Positions 1 to 11,695 are shown, numbered from the stretch's first letter. The stretch: 64,000 nucleotides of DNA from Klebsiella terrigena (GCF_006539725.1 NZ_BJNO01000018.1:57695-121694); one strand, 5' to 3'. A program made the numbers and translations. The notes: generated by a model not told the origin, from the letters alone.

Positions 1-28
1 TCTACATACAGAAGGAGTTGAGTACATC

Positions 29-343
29 ATGTTGACAGTGATTGCAGAAATTCGCACCCGCCCGGGCCAGCACCATCGCCAGGCGGTGCTCGATCAGTTC
101 GCAAAAATTATTCCTGCGGTTTTGCAGGAAGAGGGCTGCCACGGCTATGCGCCGCTGGTTGACCACGCCGCTGGCGTTAGTTTTCAGACCACTTCGCCTG
201 ACTCTATCGTCATGGTTGAGCAGTGGGAAAGCGTGGCGCATCTCGAAGCGCACCTGCAAACCCCGCATATGAAAGCGTACGGCGAAGCGGTGAAGGGCGA
301 CGTGCTGGAAACCAGCATTCGCATCCTGCAGCCGGGCGTTTAA
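29..343 (+). CDS. ygiN: Quinol monooxygenase YgiN (ABM domain)
   Basis: A 104-residue cytoplasmic protein, the usual length of E. coli YgiN, and recognisable along its whole length. It is a dimeric alpha+beta barrel of the antibiotic-biosynthesis-monooxygenase (ABM) fold. In E. coli it oxidises menadiol-type quinols and is thought to form a quinone redox cycle with the quinone reductase MdaB, whose gene normally precedes it and would lie just left of the window. The start is the ATG at 29, preceded by a GGAG ribosome site at 14-17. The stop is followed by a strong hairpin terminator and the convergent parE. Confidence 0.93.
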   Translation: MLTVIAEIRTRPGQHHRQAVLDQFAKIIPAVLQEEGCHGYAPLVDHAAGVSFQTTSPDSIVMVEQWESVAHLEAHLQTPHMKAYGEAVKGDVLETSIRILQPGV

Positions 344-384
344 GTCAATAAGTAGATCCGCTGGCCTGCGCTATGCCGGCCAGC

Positions 385-411
385 AAAAAGGGAGCCACTG
401 GCTCCCTTTTT
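385..411. terminator. Bidirectional intrinsic terminator between ygiN and parE
   Basis: A perfect 12-bp stem (385-396 with 400-411) has an A-run on one side and a T-run on the other around a GGGAGCC core and a 3-nt loop. It can therefore terminate ygiN on the plus strand and parE on the minus strand. Confidence 0.88.
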
Positions 412-436
412 TGTATGCTTACCGCGGTCAGCCGGA

Positions 437-2362
<1,926 letters not shown>

Positions 2363-2938
2363 TTAGCGCAGGCCCAGAAAATCGATAATCTGAGTGAAAT
2401 GATCTTCAAAGCCGACAAATGCATGATTGCCGCCCTCCTCTACCGTCTGCCGACATGAAGCGTAGTAGCTAACGGCCTGGCGATAATCCAGCACTTCATC
2501 GCCCGTTTGCTGTAACAGCCAGAGTAAATCAGGCGATTCCAGCGGGTCGATTTGCATGACTTTGAGATCGTAAATATGGCGAGACTCTAGCACATATTGC
2601 TGCCCCGTGTACGGATTCTCATTGAGGCCGAGGAAATTGTTCAGCAGCTCAAACGGGCGTACGGCCGGGTTTACAACCACAGTCGGCAGCATAAAACACT
2701 GCGATAGCCAGGTTGCGTAGTAGCCTCCCAGCGAAGAGCCGACAACGCCCAGCGGTTCCCCGCCGTGCTCGAGAACGATCGCTTCCAGCAGCTCCGCCGC
2801 TTCAGCGGGGAAAACCGGCAGCTCCGGTACCACCATGTTAATTTCAGGATAATTTTGCGCCAGCCACGCCTTCAGCGCCGTCGCTTTAGCCGAGCGCGGC
2901 GAGCTGTTAAATCCGTGTAGATAGAGGAGCGTAGCCAT
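2363..2938 (-). CDS. yqiA: Esterase YqiA (alpha/beta hydrolase)
   Basis: A 191-residue cytoplasmic alpha/beta hydrolase of the UPF0227/YqiA family, active on short-chain acyl esters in E. coli. The N-terminal LYLHGF motif forms the oxyanion region, Ser69 in G-S-S-L-G (67-71) is the nucleophile, and the histidine in GGNHAF near the C-terminus completes the triad. The ATG at 2938 overlaps the TGA of cpdA by one base, so the two are translationally coupled. The physiological substrate is not known. Confidence 0.93.
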   Translation of the reverse strand: MATLLYLHGFNSSPRSAKATALKAWLAQNYPEINMVVPELPVFPAEAAELLEAIVLEHGGEPLGVVGSSLGGYYATWLSQCFMLPTVVVNPAVRPFELLNNFLGLNENPYTGQQYVLESRHIYDLKVMQIDPLESPDLLWLLQQTGDEVLDYRQAVSYYASCRQTVEEGGNHAFVGFEDHFTQIIDFLGLR

Positions 2939-3765
2939 CAGTATCCTTCTGAAGCGATATCCGGGTGAAATTTCACGCCGCTAAGGCGGCAAACTTCGGT
3001 CGTCAGGGTGCCGTCGGGATGCAGATCCAGCCAGCGCCAGCCGGGAGAAACGGTATCCAGCGTGAAGTTGTCGCAGTGCGGCTTAAACTGCACGCAGGTT
3101 GACGGCGTGGCCATCATGCGTCGCCCGCCCCAGTTGAGATCCAGCTCCTGATGAATATGACCGCACAGCAGATGCCTGACGCGGGGAAAGGCGGCTAGCG
3201 CGCGATCGAGCGCCGCGGCGTTGCGCAGGCTATGCTGATCCAGCCAGCTGCAGCCCGAGGCGAGAGGATGATGATGCAGCAGCAGCAGCGTATAGCGTTC
3301 CGGTTCTGCCGCGAGCTTGTGCTCAAGCCACTCCAGCTGAAAATCGCTTAATTCACCGTGGGGAACGCCGAATACCTGGCTGTCCAGCAGCAGTATTTGC
3401 CAGCGATCGCCGAGCAAAACGCGCTTGGCGGGGGAAATGCCTGATTCCTGCAGCGTGCTGTACATTGCCGGCTGAAAGTCATGATTGCCCGGCAGCCAGA
3501 CGCAGGGCGCAGCAAAACTCGCGATACCCTCAGCGAAGTGCTGATAGGCCGCGGCCGAGTGGTCCTGTGCCAGATCGCCTGTCGCGACAATCAGATCGCA
3601 CTGGCGCTGCGAGGCGTGGATGGCTTCCAGCACGGCCTGATAGCTTTCCCAGGTATTGATGCCTAACAGCGTTTCATGTTTTTCAGCAAACAGGTGAGTA
3701 TCAGTAATTTGTAATATCCTGACTCTGGCCTCACCAGCCAAAGGAAGGTTTAACAGGCTTTCCAA
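2938..3765 (-). CDS. cpdA: 3',5'-cyclic-AMP phosphodiesterase
   Basis: A 275-residue class III cyclic-nucleotide phosphodiesterase that hydrolyses cAMP to AMP and so lowers CRP-cAMP signalling. The metallophosphoesterase motifs appear in order: D-x-H in ITDTHLF (20-26), GDLAQD, GNHD, HHHPL and GHIH, which supply the Fe/Mn binuclear centre. The start is a TTG at 3765, with AAGGA six bases upstream on the coding strand. The same TTG-initiated MESLL N-terminus is used in E. coli, so the rare start is not an artefact. It is cotranscribed with yqiB upstream and yqiA downstream. Confidence 0.96.
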   Translation of the reverse strand: MESLLNLPLAGEARVRILQITDTHLFAEKHETLLGINTWESYQAVLEAIHASQRQCDLIVATGDLAQDHSAAAYQHFAEGIASFAAPCVWLPGNHDFQPAMYSTLQESGISPAKRVLLGDRWQILLLDSQVFGVPHGELSDFQLEWLEHKLAAEPERYTLLLLHHHPLASGCSWLDQHSLRNAAALDRALAAFPRVRHLLCGHIHQELDLNWGGRRMMATPSTCVQFKPHCDNFTLDTVSPGWRWLDLHPDGTLTTEVCRLSGVKFHPDIASEGY

Positions 3766-3789
3766 ATGGTGTCCTTAGGTTTCACGACG

Positions 3790-4212
3790 CTAACAAACCG
3801 GAATCGCCATCGCTCCATGTGCTAAACAGTATCTCAGCCAGTCGGCTAAGAACTGGTTAATTTGATGCTTTTCGTCGCGTTGATGCAACTTTTTATTAGG
3901 ATAATCATACCGCGCTTTGAAGCGAAAAATCTGCTGACTCGAACACACTTCGGCCACCATCGCGTCATGATACAGGCGTACCGTCATGGACGGTAAACTC
4001 CAGTAGCTCACCGCCGGCGCGGTTTGCTCAATCGACACCAGTGTAGTGTAGCGGGTCGACTCGACGATAGTTAGCCGGTACTGCGCACTGCCCACCTGGT
4101 AGCCCGCCATATCGCCCACTGCATCGGTTCGAGGCAGCAGGCGGCGCAACTGGGCAAAATTGGTTTCACACAGGCGCATCATTTCAGGGAAGTCAGGCGT
4201 ATAACGCTTCAT
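3790..4212 (-). CDS. yqiB: DUF1249 protein YqiB
   Basis: A 140-residue conserved cytoplasmic protein of the DUF1249 family with no assigned biochemical activity. The start is the ATG at 4212, which overlaps the nudF TGA as ATGA. This gives the [13 protein letters not shown]-terminus and the 140-residue length of E. coli YqiB. A GTG three codons further upstream is possible but has no support. Position between nudF and cpdA is conserved in enterobacteria, suggesting an accessory role in the same operon that cannot be specified from sequence. Confidence 0.93.
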   Translation of the reverse strand: MKRYTPDFPEMMRLCETNFAQLRRLLPRTDAVGDMAGYQVGSAQYRLTIVESTRYTTLVSIEQTAPAVSYWSLPSMTVRLYHDAMVAEVCSSQQIFRFKARYDYPNKKLHQRDEKHQINQFLADWLRYCLAHGAMAIPVC

Positions 4213-4841
4213 TTTGACCACTCATTACGTAAATTGTGATAGTGCAGCTGCAGCCATTGCAGCGCGATGACAGAAGCTGCGTTGTCGATTTTCCCTTCTT
4301 CTACCCACTGATAGGCCTGCTCCCTGCTGACCACATGAACCCGAATATCCTCATTTTCATCCGCCAGGCCGTGGATGCCTTTTGCCGTCGTCGCATCGAC
4401 TTCCCCCACCAGAATCGACAGCCTCTCGCTGGTGCCGCCGGGGCTGGCCAGATAGCTCAGAACCGGTTTTGTCCGGCCGACTTCAAGGCCCGCCTCCTCC
4501 ACCGCTTCACGGCGGGCGACCTCCTCGGGCGTTTCGCCTTCTTCAATCATGCCGGCAACCATTTCGAGCAGCCACGGGCTCTCGCTGGTATCATAGGCGG
4601 CAATGCGAATCTGCTCGACCAGCACAACTTCATCACGTATCGGGTCAAAGGGTAGCAAGACGGCGGCGTGCCCGCGCTCAAAAATTTCGCGCGTCACTTC
4701 GCCGCTCATCCCGCCGTTGAACAGACGGTGGCGAAAGCGGTATAAATCCAGCGAAAAAAAACCACGATAAAGCGTTTCGCGTGCAATAATTTCTACATCG
4801 TTTTTAGCGAAGGTAATTCCCTGCTTGTTGGGCTTGCTCAT
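4209..4841 (-). CDS. nudF: ADP-ribose pyrophosphatase (Nudix)
   Basis: A 210-residue Nudix hydrolase that splits ADP-ribose to AMP and ribose-5-phosphate. The Nudix box G-x5-E-x7-REAVEEAGL spans about 97-119 and supplies the Mg-binding glutamates. Length and N-terminus match E. coli NudF (209 residues). It is the first gene of a minus-strand operon running to parE and is divergent from tolC. The 195-bp gap between nudF and tolC must hold both promoters and contains the marbox. Confidence 0.95.
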   Translation of the reverse strand: MSKPNKQGITFAKNDVEIIARETLYRGFFSLDLYRFRHRLFNGGMSGEVTREIFERGHAAVLLPFDPIRDEVVLVEQIRIAAYDTSESPWLLEMVAGMIEEGETPEEVARREAVEEAGLEVGRTKPVLSYLASPGGTSERLSILVGEVDATTAKGIHGLADENEDIRVHVVSREQAYQWVEEGKIDNAASVIALQWLQLHYHNLRNEWSK

Positions 4842-4935
4842 TGTCGGTGTCCTGCGAATTCGAAAGTAGGGATTTATAAGCCGTTTGGCTACCGTTTTAC
4901 AGTCCGTATGTTAGATTGGTGCAAATTACCGCCGG

Positions 4936-4954
4936 ATGGCACGTAACGCCAACT
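4936..4954 (+). promoter_or_regulatory. Marbox upstream of tolC
   Basis: The sequence ATGGCACGTAACGCCAACT fits the MarA/SoxS/Rob consensus AYnGCACnnWnnRYYAAAY at nearly all informative positions. It lies upstream of a TATACAAT -10-like hexamer region (4973-4980) that precedes tolC. In E. coli tolC is a mar/sox/rob regulon member through a site with the same GCACGTAACGCCAAC core, so control is expected to be the same. Confidence 0.8.
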
Positions 4955-5036
4955 TTTTACGGCGACAGACTCTATACAATCAGCAGATATATTTAGCTTT
5001 TGGGCAGCGCTTTATGCTTCACAACAAGGAATGCAA

Positions 5037-6497
5037 ATGAAGAAATTTTTCCCCATCCTTATCGGCCTGGGCCTGACTGGCTTCAGCGCCATAAGCCAGG
5101 CAGAAAACCTGATGCAGGTTTATCAGCAGGCGCGCATCAGCAACCCTGACCTGCGTAAATCAGCAGCCGATCGTGATGCTGCATTCGAAAAGATCAACGA
5201 AGCACGTAGCCCGTTACTGCCTCAGCTCGGTCTGGGTGCAGATTATACTTATACCAACGGCTATCGCGACACCAATGGCCAGGACTCCAACGTCACCAGC
5301 GGATCGCTGCAGCTCACGCAAACGCTGTTCGATATGTCAAAATGGCGCGCCCTGACGCTGCAGGAAAAAGCGGCCGGTATTCAGGACGTCACCTATCAGA
5401 CCGATCAGCAGACGCTGATTCTGAACACCGCCACGGCCTACTTTAACGTGCTGAGCGCCATCGATACGCTCTCCTATACCGAAGCGCAGAAGCAGGCGAT
5501 CTATCGTCAGTTGGATCAGACCACTCAGCGTTTTAACGTGGGCCTGGTTGCCATTACCGACGTGCAGAACGCCCGTTCCCAGTACGACTCCGTGCTGGCC
5601 AACGAAGTCACCGCGCGTAACAACCTCGACAACGCGGTTGAATCGCTGCGTCAGGTGACCGGCAACTACTACCCGCAGCTGTCGTCGCTGAACGTTGACG
5701 GCTTCAAAACCAACAAGCCGGAAACGGTGAACGCGCTGCTGAAGGAAGCGGAAAACCGCAACCTCTCGCTGCTGCAGGCTCGCCTGAACCAGGACCTGGC
5801 GCGTGAACAGATTCGCCAGGCGCAGGATGGCCACATGCCGACGCTGGATTTAAACGCCTCTACCGGCGTATCCAACTCCAGATATAGCGGTTCCAATAAT
5901 TCGACGCCAGACAACGATGCCGGCCAGAACAAAATCGGCCTGAGCTTCTCGCTGCCGCTGTATCAGGGCGGGATGGTTAACTCGCAGGTGAAACAGGCGC
6001 AGTACAACTTCGTCGGCGCCAGCGAGCAGTTGGAAAGCTCGCACCGCACCGTGGTGCAGACCGTTCGCTCATCCTTTAATAACATCAACGCCTCTATCAG
6101 CAGCATCAATGCCTACAAACAGGCCGTGGTCTCTGCCCAGAGCTCCCTTGATGCGATGGAAGCCGGCTATTCCGTTGGTACACGTACCATCGTTGACGTG
6201 CTGGATGCGACAACTACGCTGTACAACGCCAAGCAGCAGCTCTCAAGCGCGCGTTATAACTATCTGATTAACCAGCTGAACATCAAGTCCGCGCTCGGTA
6301 CGCTGAACGAGCAGGATCTGGTTGCGTTGAACAATACGCTGGGCAAACCTGTCGCGACCTCACCGGATAGCGTTGCGCCGGAAACCCCGCAGCAGGACGC
6401 CAGCGCAGACGGCTACGCCAGCAGCGCGGCGCCAGCGGCTAAACCGGCAGCCGTTCACACCACGAAAACCAACAGCGCGAATCCTTTCCGCCAATAA
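5037..6497 (+). CDS. tolC: Outer-membrane efflux channel TolC
   Basis: A 486-residue precursor with a 22-residue signal peptide ending SQA. The mature trimer forms the outer-membrane beta-barrel and periplasmic alpha-helical tunnel used by AcrAB and other tripartite pumps and by type I secretion. Two internal repeats typical of TolC are seen, for example LQLTQTLFDMSKWRALTLQ and GLSFSLPLYQGGMVNSQVKQ. The Ala/Pro-rich C-terminal tail ends NPFRQ. The start is the second ATG (5037), six bases after AAGGA at 5026-5030; the ATG at 5031 touches the ribosome site. The extracellular loop about 290 residues in is Ser/Asn-rich and is the most species-variable part. Confidence 0.98.
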   Translation: MKKFFPILIGLGLTGFSAISQAENLMQVYQQARISNPDLRKSAADRDAAFEKINEARSPLLPQLGLGADYTYTNGYRDTNGQDSNVTSGSLQLTQTLFDMSKWRALTLQEKAAGIQDVTYQTDQQTLILNTATAYFNVLSAIDTLSYTEAQKQAIYRQLDQTTQRFNVGLVAITDVQNARSQYDSVLANEVTARNNLDNAVESLRQVTGNYYPQLSSLNVDGFKTNKPETVNALLKEAENRNLSLLQARLNQDLAREQIRQAQDGHMPTLDLNASTGVSNSRYSGSNNSTPDNDAGQNKIGLSFSLPLYQGGMVNSQVKQAQYNFVGASEQLESSHRTVVQTVRSSFNNINASISSINAYKQAVVSAQSSLDAMEAGYSVGTRTIVDVLDATTTLYNAKQQLSSARYNYLINQLNIKSALGTLNEQDLVALNNTLGKPVATSPDSVAPETPQQDASADGYASSAAPAAKPAAVHTTKTNSANPFRQ

Positions 6498-6511
6498 CCT
6501 TCGTTGCGTCA

Positions 6512-6536
6512 TAGCGCTCCGCTAAGCGGAGCGCTA
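6512..6536 (+). terminator. Hairpin downstream of tolC
   Basis: An almost perfect 25-nt GC-rich palindrome (TAGCGCTCCGC stem) starts 15 nt after the tolC stop. It lacks a U-run, so it may act as a 3' stabiliser or a weak terminator before ygiB. Confidence 0.55.
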
Positions 6537-6664
6537 AACGTAAGGCAACGTAAAGATCCCCTCCTTTCCCCTCCTTTCCGTCCCTGGTCGCTTCATTTTC
6601 CACCACTCATCCTCTATCCTGAGCGTTAACAAACCGCCATACCACTGGGTCCAGGAAGACAAAA

Positions 6665-7336
6665 ATGAAACGGACAAAAAATATTAATCATGCCTCCTTC
6701 CGCAAAAGCTGGAGCGCTCGCCATCTGACGCCGGTCGCGCTCGCCGTGACGGCCGTCTTTATGCTCGCCGGCTGCGAAAAAACCGACGAGACGGTTTCTC
6801 TGTATCAAAATGCCGATGACTGCTCTGCGGCCAACCCTGGCAAAGGCGCAGAGTGCACCACCGCCTTTAATAACGCGACCAAAGAAGCTGAACGTACCGC
6901 GCCAAAATACGCCACCCGTGAAGATTGCGTGGCGGAGTTCGGTGAAGGCCAGTGCCAACAAACGCCGGCTCAGGCAGGCGTAGCGCCGGAAAACCAGGCT
7001 CAGGCACAAAGCAGCGGCAGCTTCTGGATGCCGCTGATGGCCGGCTACATGATGGGCCGCATGATGGGCGGCGGCATGGGCGCGCAGCAGCCGCTGTTCA
7101 GCTCGAAAAACCCGGCCAGCCCGGCCTATGGTCAGTACACCGATGCCGGTGGCAAGAGCTACGGCGCAGCGCAGCCGGGTCGTTCTATGAACGTACCTAA
7201 GACGGCGATGGCGCCAAAACCTGCGACCACCAGCACCGTTACCCGTGGCGGCTTCGGCGAGTCGGTGGCGAAACAGTCCACCATGCAGCGTAGCGCCGCA
7301 GGTACCACCTCATCCAAACGCTCAATGGGCGGCTAA
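6665..7336 (+). CDS. ygiB: DUF1190 lipoprotein-like protein YgiB
   Basis: A 223-residue DUF1190 protein matching E. coli YgiB in length. A basic N-terminus and hydrophobic stretch (22-36) end in a lipobox-like LAGC with Cys37, so a lipid-anchored envelope location is likely. The middle carries several cysteines ([26 protein letters not shown]), followed by a Gly/Met-rich stretch near residue 120-140. It is five bases upstream of ygiC and certainly cotranscribed with it. The function is unknown. The pair lies downstream of tolC, as in E. coli. Confidence 0.92.
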   Translation: MKRTKNINHASFRKSWSARHLTPVALAVTAVFMLAGCEKTDETVSLYQNADDCSAANPGKGAECTTAFNNATKEAERTAPKYATREDCVAEFGEGQCQQTPAQAGVAPENQAQAQSSGSFWMPLMAGYMMGRMMGGGMGAQQPLFSSKNPASPAYGQYTDAGGKSYGAAQPGRSMNVPKTAMAPKPATTSTVTRGGFGESVAKQSTMQRSAAGTTSSKRSMGG

Positions 7337-7341
7337 AACTC

Positions 7342-8502
7342 ATGGAAAGAATCAGCATCACGGAGCGCCCGGACTGGCGCGAAAAAGCGAGCGAATATGG
7401 CTTTAGCTTTCATACCATGTACGGCGAGCCGTACTGGAGCGAAGAGGCCTATTACAAGCTGACCCTGGCGCAGGTTGAGAAACTGGAAGACGTTACCGCC
7501 GAGCTGCATCAGATGTGCCTGCAGGCGGTAGAAACCGTGATCGGCAGCGATGATCTGATGGCTAAATTCCGCATCCCCAAACACACCTGGGGCTTCGTGC
7601 GTCAATCGTGGAAAACCAACCAGCCGTCGCTCTATTCGCGCCTCGACCTGGCGTGGGACGGCGTTGGCGAGCCCAAGCTGCTGGAGAACAACGCCGATAC
7701 GCCAACCTCGCTGTATGAGGCGGCGTTCTTTCAGTGGATTTGGCTGGAAGATCAGCTCAACGCCGGCCAGCTGCCGGCAGGCAGCGACCAGTTCAACAGC
7801 CTGCAGGAAAAGCTGATTGAGCGCTTTACCGAGCTCCGGGAACAGTTTGGCTTCCAGCTGCTGCATATGGCGTGCTGCCGCGATACCGAAGAGGATCGCG
7901 GTACCGTACAGTATCTGCAGGACTGCGCGGCCGAAGCCGGCGTCGCCACCGAATTCCTCTTTGTCGAAGATATCGGCCTCGGCGAAAAGGGCCAGTTTAC
8001 CGACGTTCAGGATCAGGTCATCGGCAATCTGTTCAAGCTTTATCCGTGGGAGTATATGCTGCGCGAGGTCTTCTCCACCAAGCTGGAAGACGCCGGCGTA
8101 CGCTGGCTTGAACCTGCATGGAAGAGCATTATCTCCAACAAAGCGCTACTGCCGCTGCTGTGGAAGATGTTCCCGAATCACCCTAACCTGCTGGCATCCT
8201 GGTTCAGCGAAGACGCGCATCCCGAAATGGAGAAATACGTCATCAAGCCGATTTTCTCCCGCGAAGGCGCAAACGTGTCGATCGTTGAAAACGGCAAGGT
8301 GGTGGAAGCGGTCGAAGGCCCGTACGGTGAAGAAGGTACCATCGTGCAGGAGTTCTATCCGCTGCCGAAGTTTGGCGATAGCTATACGCTGATCGGCAGC
8401 TGGCTGATCAACGATAAGCCAGCCGGGATCGGCGTTCGCGAAGACCGGGCGCTGATCACCCAGGATCTTTCACGCTTCTATCCGCATATTTTTGTCGAGT
8501 AG
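7342..8502 (+). CDS. ygiC: ATP-grasp, glutathionylspermidine-synthase-like protein YgiC
   Basis: A 386-residue protein of the glutathionylspermidine synthase C-terminal (ATP-grasp amide ligase) family. It contains the ligase part only and lacks the amidase half of E. coli Gss. Conserved features include [10 protein letters not shown] (about 115) and the C-terminal [11 protein letters not shown] and [13 protein letters not shown] segments that bind ATP/Mg. It should make an amide bond between a carboxylate and an amine, but the true substrates are not established; the E. coli homologue has not been shown to make glutathionylspermidine. It follows ygiB by five bases. Confidence 0.92.
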   Translation: MERISITERPDWREKASEYGFSFHTMYGEPYWSEEAYYKLTLAQVEKLEDVTAELHQMCLQAVETVIGSDDLMAKFRIPKHTWGFVRQSWKTNQPSLYSRLDLAWDGVGEPKLLENNADTPTSLYEAAFFQWIWLEDQLNAGQLPAGSDQFNSLQEKLIERFTELREQFGFQLLHMACCRDTEEDRGTVQYLQDCAAEAGVATEFLFVEDIGLGEKGQFTDVQDQVIGNLFKLYPWEYMLREVFSTKLEDAGVRWLEPAWKSIISNKALLPLLWKMFPNHPNLLASWFSEDAHPEMEKYVIKPIFSREGANVSIVENGKVVEAVEGPYGEEGTIVQEFYPLPKFGDSYTLIGSWLINDKPAGIGVREDRALITQDLSRFYPHIFVE

Positions 8503-8507
8503 TCTCC

Positions 8508-8537
8508 TGCCCCGGCAGCATTACGCCTGCCGGGGCA
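8508..8537. terminator. Hairpin between convergent ygiC and ygiD
   Basis: A perfect 11-bp stem TGCCCCGGCAG (8508-8518) pairs with 8527-8537 around an 8-nt loop between two convergent stops. The T-tract is poor on both sides. Confidence 0.6.
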
Positions 8538-8551
8538 TCTGCACTTTCCCG

Positions 8552-9343
8552 CTACGCGCCGACCAGCACTGACAGCATGCTTAGCGACCCCATTTCCATT
8601 CCTTCTACCGGCACGGAAATCGGCTCTTCACCGTCCCAGGCACCCAGCACGTACAGCAGCGGCAGGAAGTGTTCCGCCGTCGGGTTTGAGAGCGATCCGC
8701 CCTCGTGCGCCAGATAGTTCACCAGCGGGTGTTCCTCCGTCGGCCCTTTCCAGGCCAGGTTCGTTTTCACATACTCGTTAAACGATTCCGCCCAGGGATA
8801 CGGCGTGCTTTCGCCATGCCAGCGCGCCGTGCGCAGGTTATGCACCACGTTACCGCTCGCAATCAGCATAATGCCTTCATCGCGCAACGCCGCCAGCCTG
8901 CGCCCCATCTCGAGGTGCCAGGCCGCCGGCTTGCTGCTGTCGATGCTCAGCTGCACCATCGGAATATCGGCATCCGGATACATTTTGATAAGCACGCCCC
9001 ACGAGCCGTGGTCGAAGCCCCAGGCTTCTTTATCCAGCGTCACCGGCACGGGTGCCAGCAGCTCCACCAGGCGCTGCGCCAGCTCAGGAGAGCCCGGAGC
9101 CGGATAGTGCGTATCGTACAGCGCCTGCGGGAAGCCGCCAAAATCGTGGATCGTTTTCGGTGCTTCCATCGCCGTGACGCCGGTACCGCGCGTAAACCAG
9201 TGGGCGGAGACCACCACAATCGCCCGCGGACGCGGTAGCGTTTCGCCCAGATGCCGCCAGGCGCGGGTATAGATGTTATCTTCCAGCACGTTCATCGGGC
9301 TGCCGTGGCCTAAAAACAACGCTGGCATTCGGGTAAGGGACAT
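8552..9343 (-). CDS. ygiD: 4,5-DOPA-extradiol-type dioxygenase YgiD
   Basis: A 263-residue member of the LigB/class III extradiol dioxygenase family, equal in length to E. coli YgiD (DodA). The metal-binding histidines are visible in LFLGHGSPMN near the N-terminus, SAHWFTRG, and SGNVVHNLR. The family opens catechol rings such as L-DOPA in vitro. The native substrate in enterobacteria is unresolved. It is transcribed alone, with its promoter in the 190-bp gap before zupT. Confidence 0.9.
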   Translation of the reverse strand: MSLTRMPALFLGHGSPMNVLEDNIYTRAWRHLGETLPRPRAIVVVSAHWFTRGTGVTAMEAPKTIHDFGGFPQALYDTHYPAPGSPELAQRLVELLAPVPVTLDKEAWGFDHGSWGVLIKMYPDADIPMVQLSIDSSKPAAWHLEMGRRLAALRDEGIMLIASGNVVHNLRTARWHGESTPYPWAESFNEYVKTNLAWKGPTEEHPLVNYLAHEGGSLSNPTAEHFLPLLYVLGAWDGEEPISVPVEGMEMGSLSMLSVLVGA

Positions 9344-9503
9344 GATGATATCCTTGAGTAGAGGAGATTTAATGTCTTCACATTACGCGTTTTTGCATCA
9401 GGATAAACTCAGATAAGCATGATGATCATCATCAGAAAATTTGAATGTAAGCCGCGGTAAAGGCGTCATTTCCCTCTCGCTGCCATCGGGTAAGATGGAT
9501 ATT

Positions 9504-9522
9504 ATGAATGATAATCATTATC
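9504..9522. promoter_or_regulatory. Fur-box-like operator upstream of zupT
   Basis: ATGAATGATAATCATTATC matches the 19-bp Fur consensus at 16 positions. All mismatches are among the first three bases. It ends three bases before the AGGAG of zupT, so a bound repressor would cover the start region of the transcript or the promoter just upstream. A metal-dependent control of zupT is inferred, not shown. Confidence 0.6.
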
Positions 9523-9536
9523 AAAGGAGCTGAATG

Positions 9537-10307
9537 ATGTCATCCCCTCTCATATTGACCCTGCTGGCCGGTAGCGCCACCTTTATCGGCGCGATTTTCG
9601 GCGTACTGGGCCAGAAACCGTCCAACCGTCTGCTGGGTTTTTCTCTCGGTTTCGCCGCCGGGATCATGCTGCTTATTTCGCTTATGGAGATGCTGCCCGC
9701 CGCGCTGAACGCCGAGGGGATGTCGGCGCTGCTCGGTTACGGCATGTTTGTTATCGGCCTGCTGGGCTACTTTGCGCTGGACCGTATGCTGCCGCACGCT
9801 CATCCGCAGGATCTGATGTCGCCCGGCGTCCCGCGCCCGCGCAATCTGCGCCGCGCCGCCATTCTGCTAACCCTCGGTATCAGCCTGCATAACTTCCCGG
9901 AGGGCATCGCCACCTTTGTGACGGCCAGCAATAACCTGGAGCTGGGTATGGGCGTCGCGCTGGCGGTCGCCCTGCATAACATTCCGGAAGGGCTGGCGGT
10001 TGCCGGCCCGGTGTATGCCGCAACGGGTTCGCGCCGCAAGGCGGTTTTCTGGGCCGGACTCTCCGGAATGGCCGAGATCCTCGGCGGCCTGCTGGCCTGG
10101 CTGATCCTCGGCAGTCTGGTATCGCCGGTGGTGATGGGCGCCATTATGGCCGCCGTCGCCGGGATTATGGTGGCGCTGTCGGTGGATGAGCTCATGCCGC
10201 TGGCAAAAGAGATCGATCCGCAAAGCAACCCAAGCTATGGCGTGCTGTGCGGTATGTCGGTGATGGGATTTAGCCTCGTGGCCCTGCAGGCGATGGGCAT
10301 TGGCTAG
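9537..10307 (+). CDS. zupT: Zinc/divalent-metal transporter ZupT (ZIP family)
   Basis: A 256-residue, eight-helix inner-membrane ZIP transporter importing Zn and, less specifically, Fe, Mn and Co. The metal-binding signatures HNFPEG (118-123) and HNIPEG (147-152) in helices 4 and 5 are intact. Two adjacent ATGs exist. The second (9537) is chosen because it lies seven bases after AGGAG (9525-9529) and gives the MSSPLIL start equivalent to E. coli. A strong Fur-type palindrome overlaps the leader, which is unusual for a gene often described as constitutive. Confidence 0.95.
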   Translation: MSSPLILTLLAGSATFIGAIFGVLGQKPSNRLLGFSLGFAAGIMLLISLMEMLPAALNAEGMSALLGYGMFVIGLLGYFALDRMLPHAHPQDLMSPGVPRPRNLRRAAILLTLGISLHNFPEGIATFVTASNNLELGMGVALAVALHNIPEGLAVAGPVYAATGSRRKAVFWAGLSGMAEILGGLLAWLILGSLVSPVVMGAIMAAVAGIMVALSVDELMPLAKEIDPQSNPSYGVLCGMSVMGFSLVALQAMGIG

Positions 10308-10320
10308 CGCCAAAAACAAC

Positions 10321-10344
10321 AAAGCCCACGGTTAAGTGGGCTTT
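10321..10344. terminator. Bidirectional terminator between zupT and ribB
   Basis: A stem AAAGCCCAC (10321-10329) pairs with GTGGGCTTT (10336-10344) around a 6-nt loop between convergent genes. Confidence 0.8.
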
Positions 10345-10363
10345 AGAGTACAGCGAAGCCGGC

Positions 10364-11017
10364 TTAGCTGGCTTTACGCTCGTGCTCGCGGCGATAGGCC
10401 ACCAGATCTTCAATGGTGACCACGGCCATATTGTGCTGCTGAGCAAATTCGATGCACTGCGGCGCGCGGGCCATCGAGCCATCGTCGTTAGTCAGCTCAC
10501 ACAGAACCCCCGCCGGCTTGAAGCCTGCGAGAGTCACCAGATCGATAGTGGCTTCGGTGTGGCCGCCGCGGGTCAGCACGCCGCCCGCCTGGGCGCGCAG
10601 CGGGAATACGTGGCCAGGGCGATTCAGGTCAGAAGGTTTTGCGCCATCGGCAATCGCGGCGCGCACGGTGGTGACGCGGTCGGCCGCGGATACGCCGGTC
10701 GTGACGCCTTCTGCGGCTTCGATGGTCACGGTGAAGCCGGTACCGTAGGCGCTGGTGTTATTTTCCACCATCATCGGCAGGTCGAGCTGCTTGCGGCGTT
10801 CATCGGTCAGGCACAGGCAAACAATACCGCTGCCGTGGCGAATAGTTAGCGCCATCTGCTCAACGGTCATGGTTTCGGCGGCGAAAATCATATCGCCTTC
10901 ATTTTCACGGTCTTCATCGTCAAGTACCATCACACCGCGGCCTTCGCGCAGTGCATTTAACGCGTGTTCTACGCGTTCAAAAGCGGTACCAAAAGAGGAA
11001 AGGAGCGTCTGATTCAT
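10364..11017 (-). CDS. ribB: 3,4-dihydroxy-2-butanone-4-phosphate synthase
   Basis: A 217-residue stand-alone RibB that converts ribulose-5-phosphate to formate and the four-carbon riboflavin precursor. The acidic Mg site [10 protein letters not shown] (33-42) and the [15 protein letters not shown] and [12 protein letters not shown] segments are complete. Length equals E. coli RibB, with no GTP cyclohydrolase II fusion. The 5' leader contains an FMN riboswitch, so expression falls when FMN is abundant. Confidence 0.97.
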   Translation of the reverse strand: MNQTLLSSFGTAFERVEHALNALREGRGVMVLDDEDRENEGDMIFAAETMTVEQMALTIRHGSGIVCLCLTDERRKQLDLPMMVENNTSAYGTGFTVTIEAAEGVTTGVSAADRVTTVRAAIADGAKPSDLNRPGHVFPLRAQAGGVLTRGGHTEATIDLVTLAGFKPAGVLCELTNDDGSMARAPQCIEFAQQHNMAVVTIEDLVAYRREHERKAS

Positions 11018-11130
11018 GGTAAAAAAACCTCATTAAAATTATGGTTACCAGAATCAGGGCAGTCTTAGGAGTGCCGGTTAAGCGGCAAAAAAGTCAACGC
11101 AAGCGGATCGCAATCCGACTGAGCCGTTAC

Positions 11131-11275
11131 TCTCTCCCATCCGGACTCTAACCGTCGGCCCCGGAATTACACCGGATCTGCTGACCTTTTTGCTTTCGCA
11201 AAAAGCGCTCGCGGGCTTTCAACGCTAGGGTTGATTTACCGCCGGTGGGGAATTTCGCCCCGCCCTGAGAATAAG
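11131..11275 (-). promoter_or_regulatory. FMN riboswitch (RFN element) in the ribB leader
   Basis: Read on the minus strand, the conserved RFN features appear in order: TTCTCAGGGCGGGG, a CCCCACCGGCGG arm, a variable GCGAAAGC-type hairpin, GGTCAGCAGATCC, and the closing GGTTAGAGTCCGGATGG. It lies about 115 nt upstream of ribB. FMN binding would reduce ribB translation or transcription. The rest of this 379-bp gap carries the divergent ubiK promoter region, where no clear sigma-70 pair could be fixed. Confidence 0.92.
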
Positions 11276-11396
11276 CAAAGTAACTATAACGCTATTGATT
11301 ATCCTCGGCAATGCATAAGCTTCAAACATTTCTGGTTTATAGGCGGCGCCGATCGCACTACAATGGACGGTAAATCGACCAGAGCAGGAAACCATC

Positions 11397-11666
11397 ATGA
11401 TTGACCCGAAAAAAATTGAACAAATCGCCCGCCAGGTCCATGAATCGATGCCGAAAGGCCTTCGTGACCTTGGGGAAGACGTCGAGAAAAAGATCCGTCA
11501 GGTGCTCCAGTCGCAGCTGACCCGCCTCGATCTGGTCAGCCGTGAAGAGTTTGACGTGCAGACTCAGGTGCTGCTGCGCACGCGCGAAAAGCTGGCGCTA
11601 CTCGAACAGCGCATTAGCGATCTGGAAAGCCGAACGGCCGCGCCGAGCGTCGAAGAGAAGCAGTAA
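11397..11666 (+). CDS. ubiK: Ubiquinone biosynthesis accessory factor UbiK (BMFP)
   Basis: An 89-residue coiled-coil protein (formerly YqiC) of the membrane-fusogenic BMFP family. It binds UbiJ and supports aerobic ubiquinone synthesis on the cytosolic Ubi complex. The N-terminal amphipathic part ([18 protein letters not shown]) and the C-terminal heptad helix ([15 protein letters not shown]) are clear. The C-terminal tail is a few residues shorter than in E. coli. It is single-gene, followed by its own hairpin. Confidence 0.93.
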   Translation: MIDPKKIEQIARQVHESMPKGLRDLGEDVEKKIRQVLQSQLTRLDLVSREEFDVQTQVLLRTREKLALLEQRISDLESRTAAPSVEEKQ

Positions 11667-11669
11667 AAA

Positions 11670-11689
11670 AACGGGCCATCAGGCCCGTT
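11670..11689. terminator. Terminator between ubiK and glgS
   Basis: A stem AACGGGCC (11670-11677) pairs with GGCCCGTT (11682-11689) around a 4-nt loop. The A-run before it on the plus strand makes it a good terminator for glgS on the minus strand as well. Confidence 0.75.
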
Positions 11690-11695
11690 GTTGTA

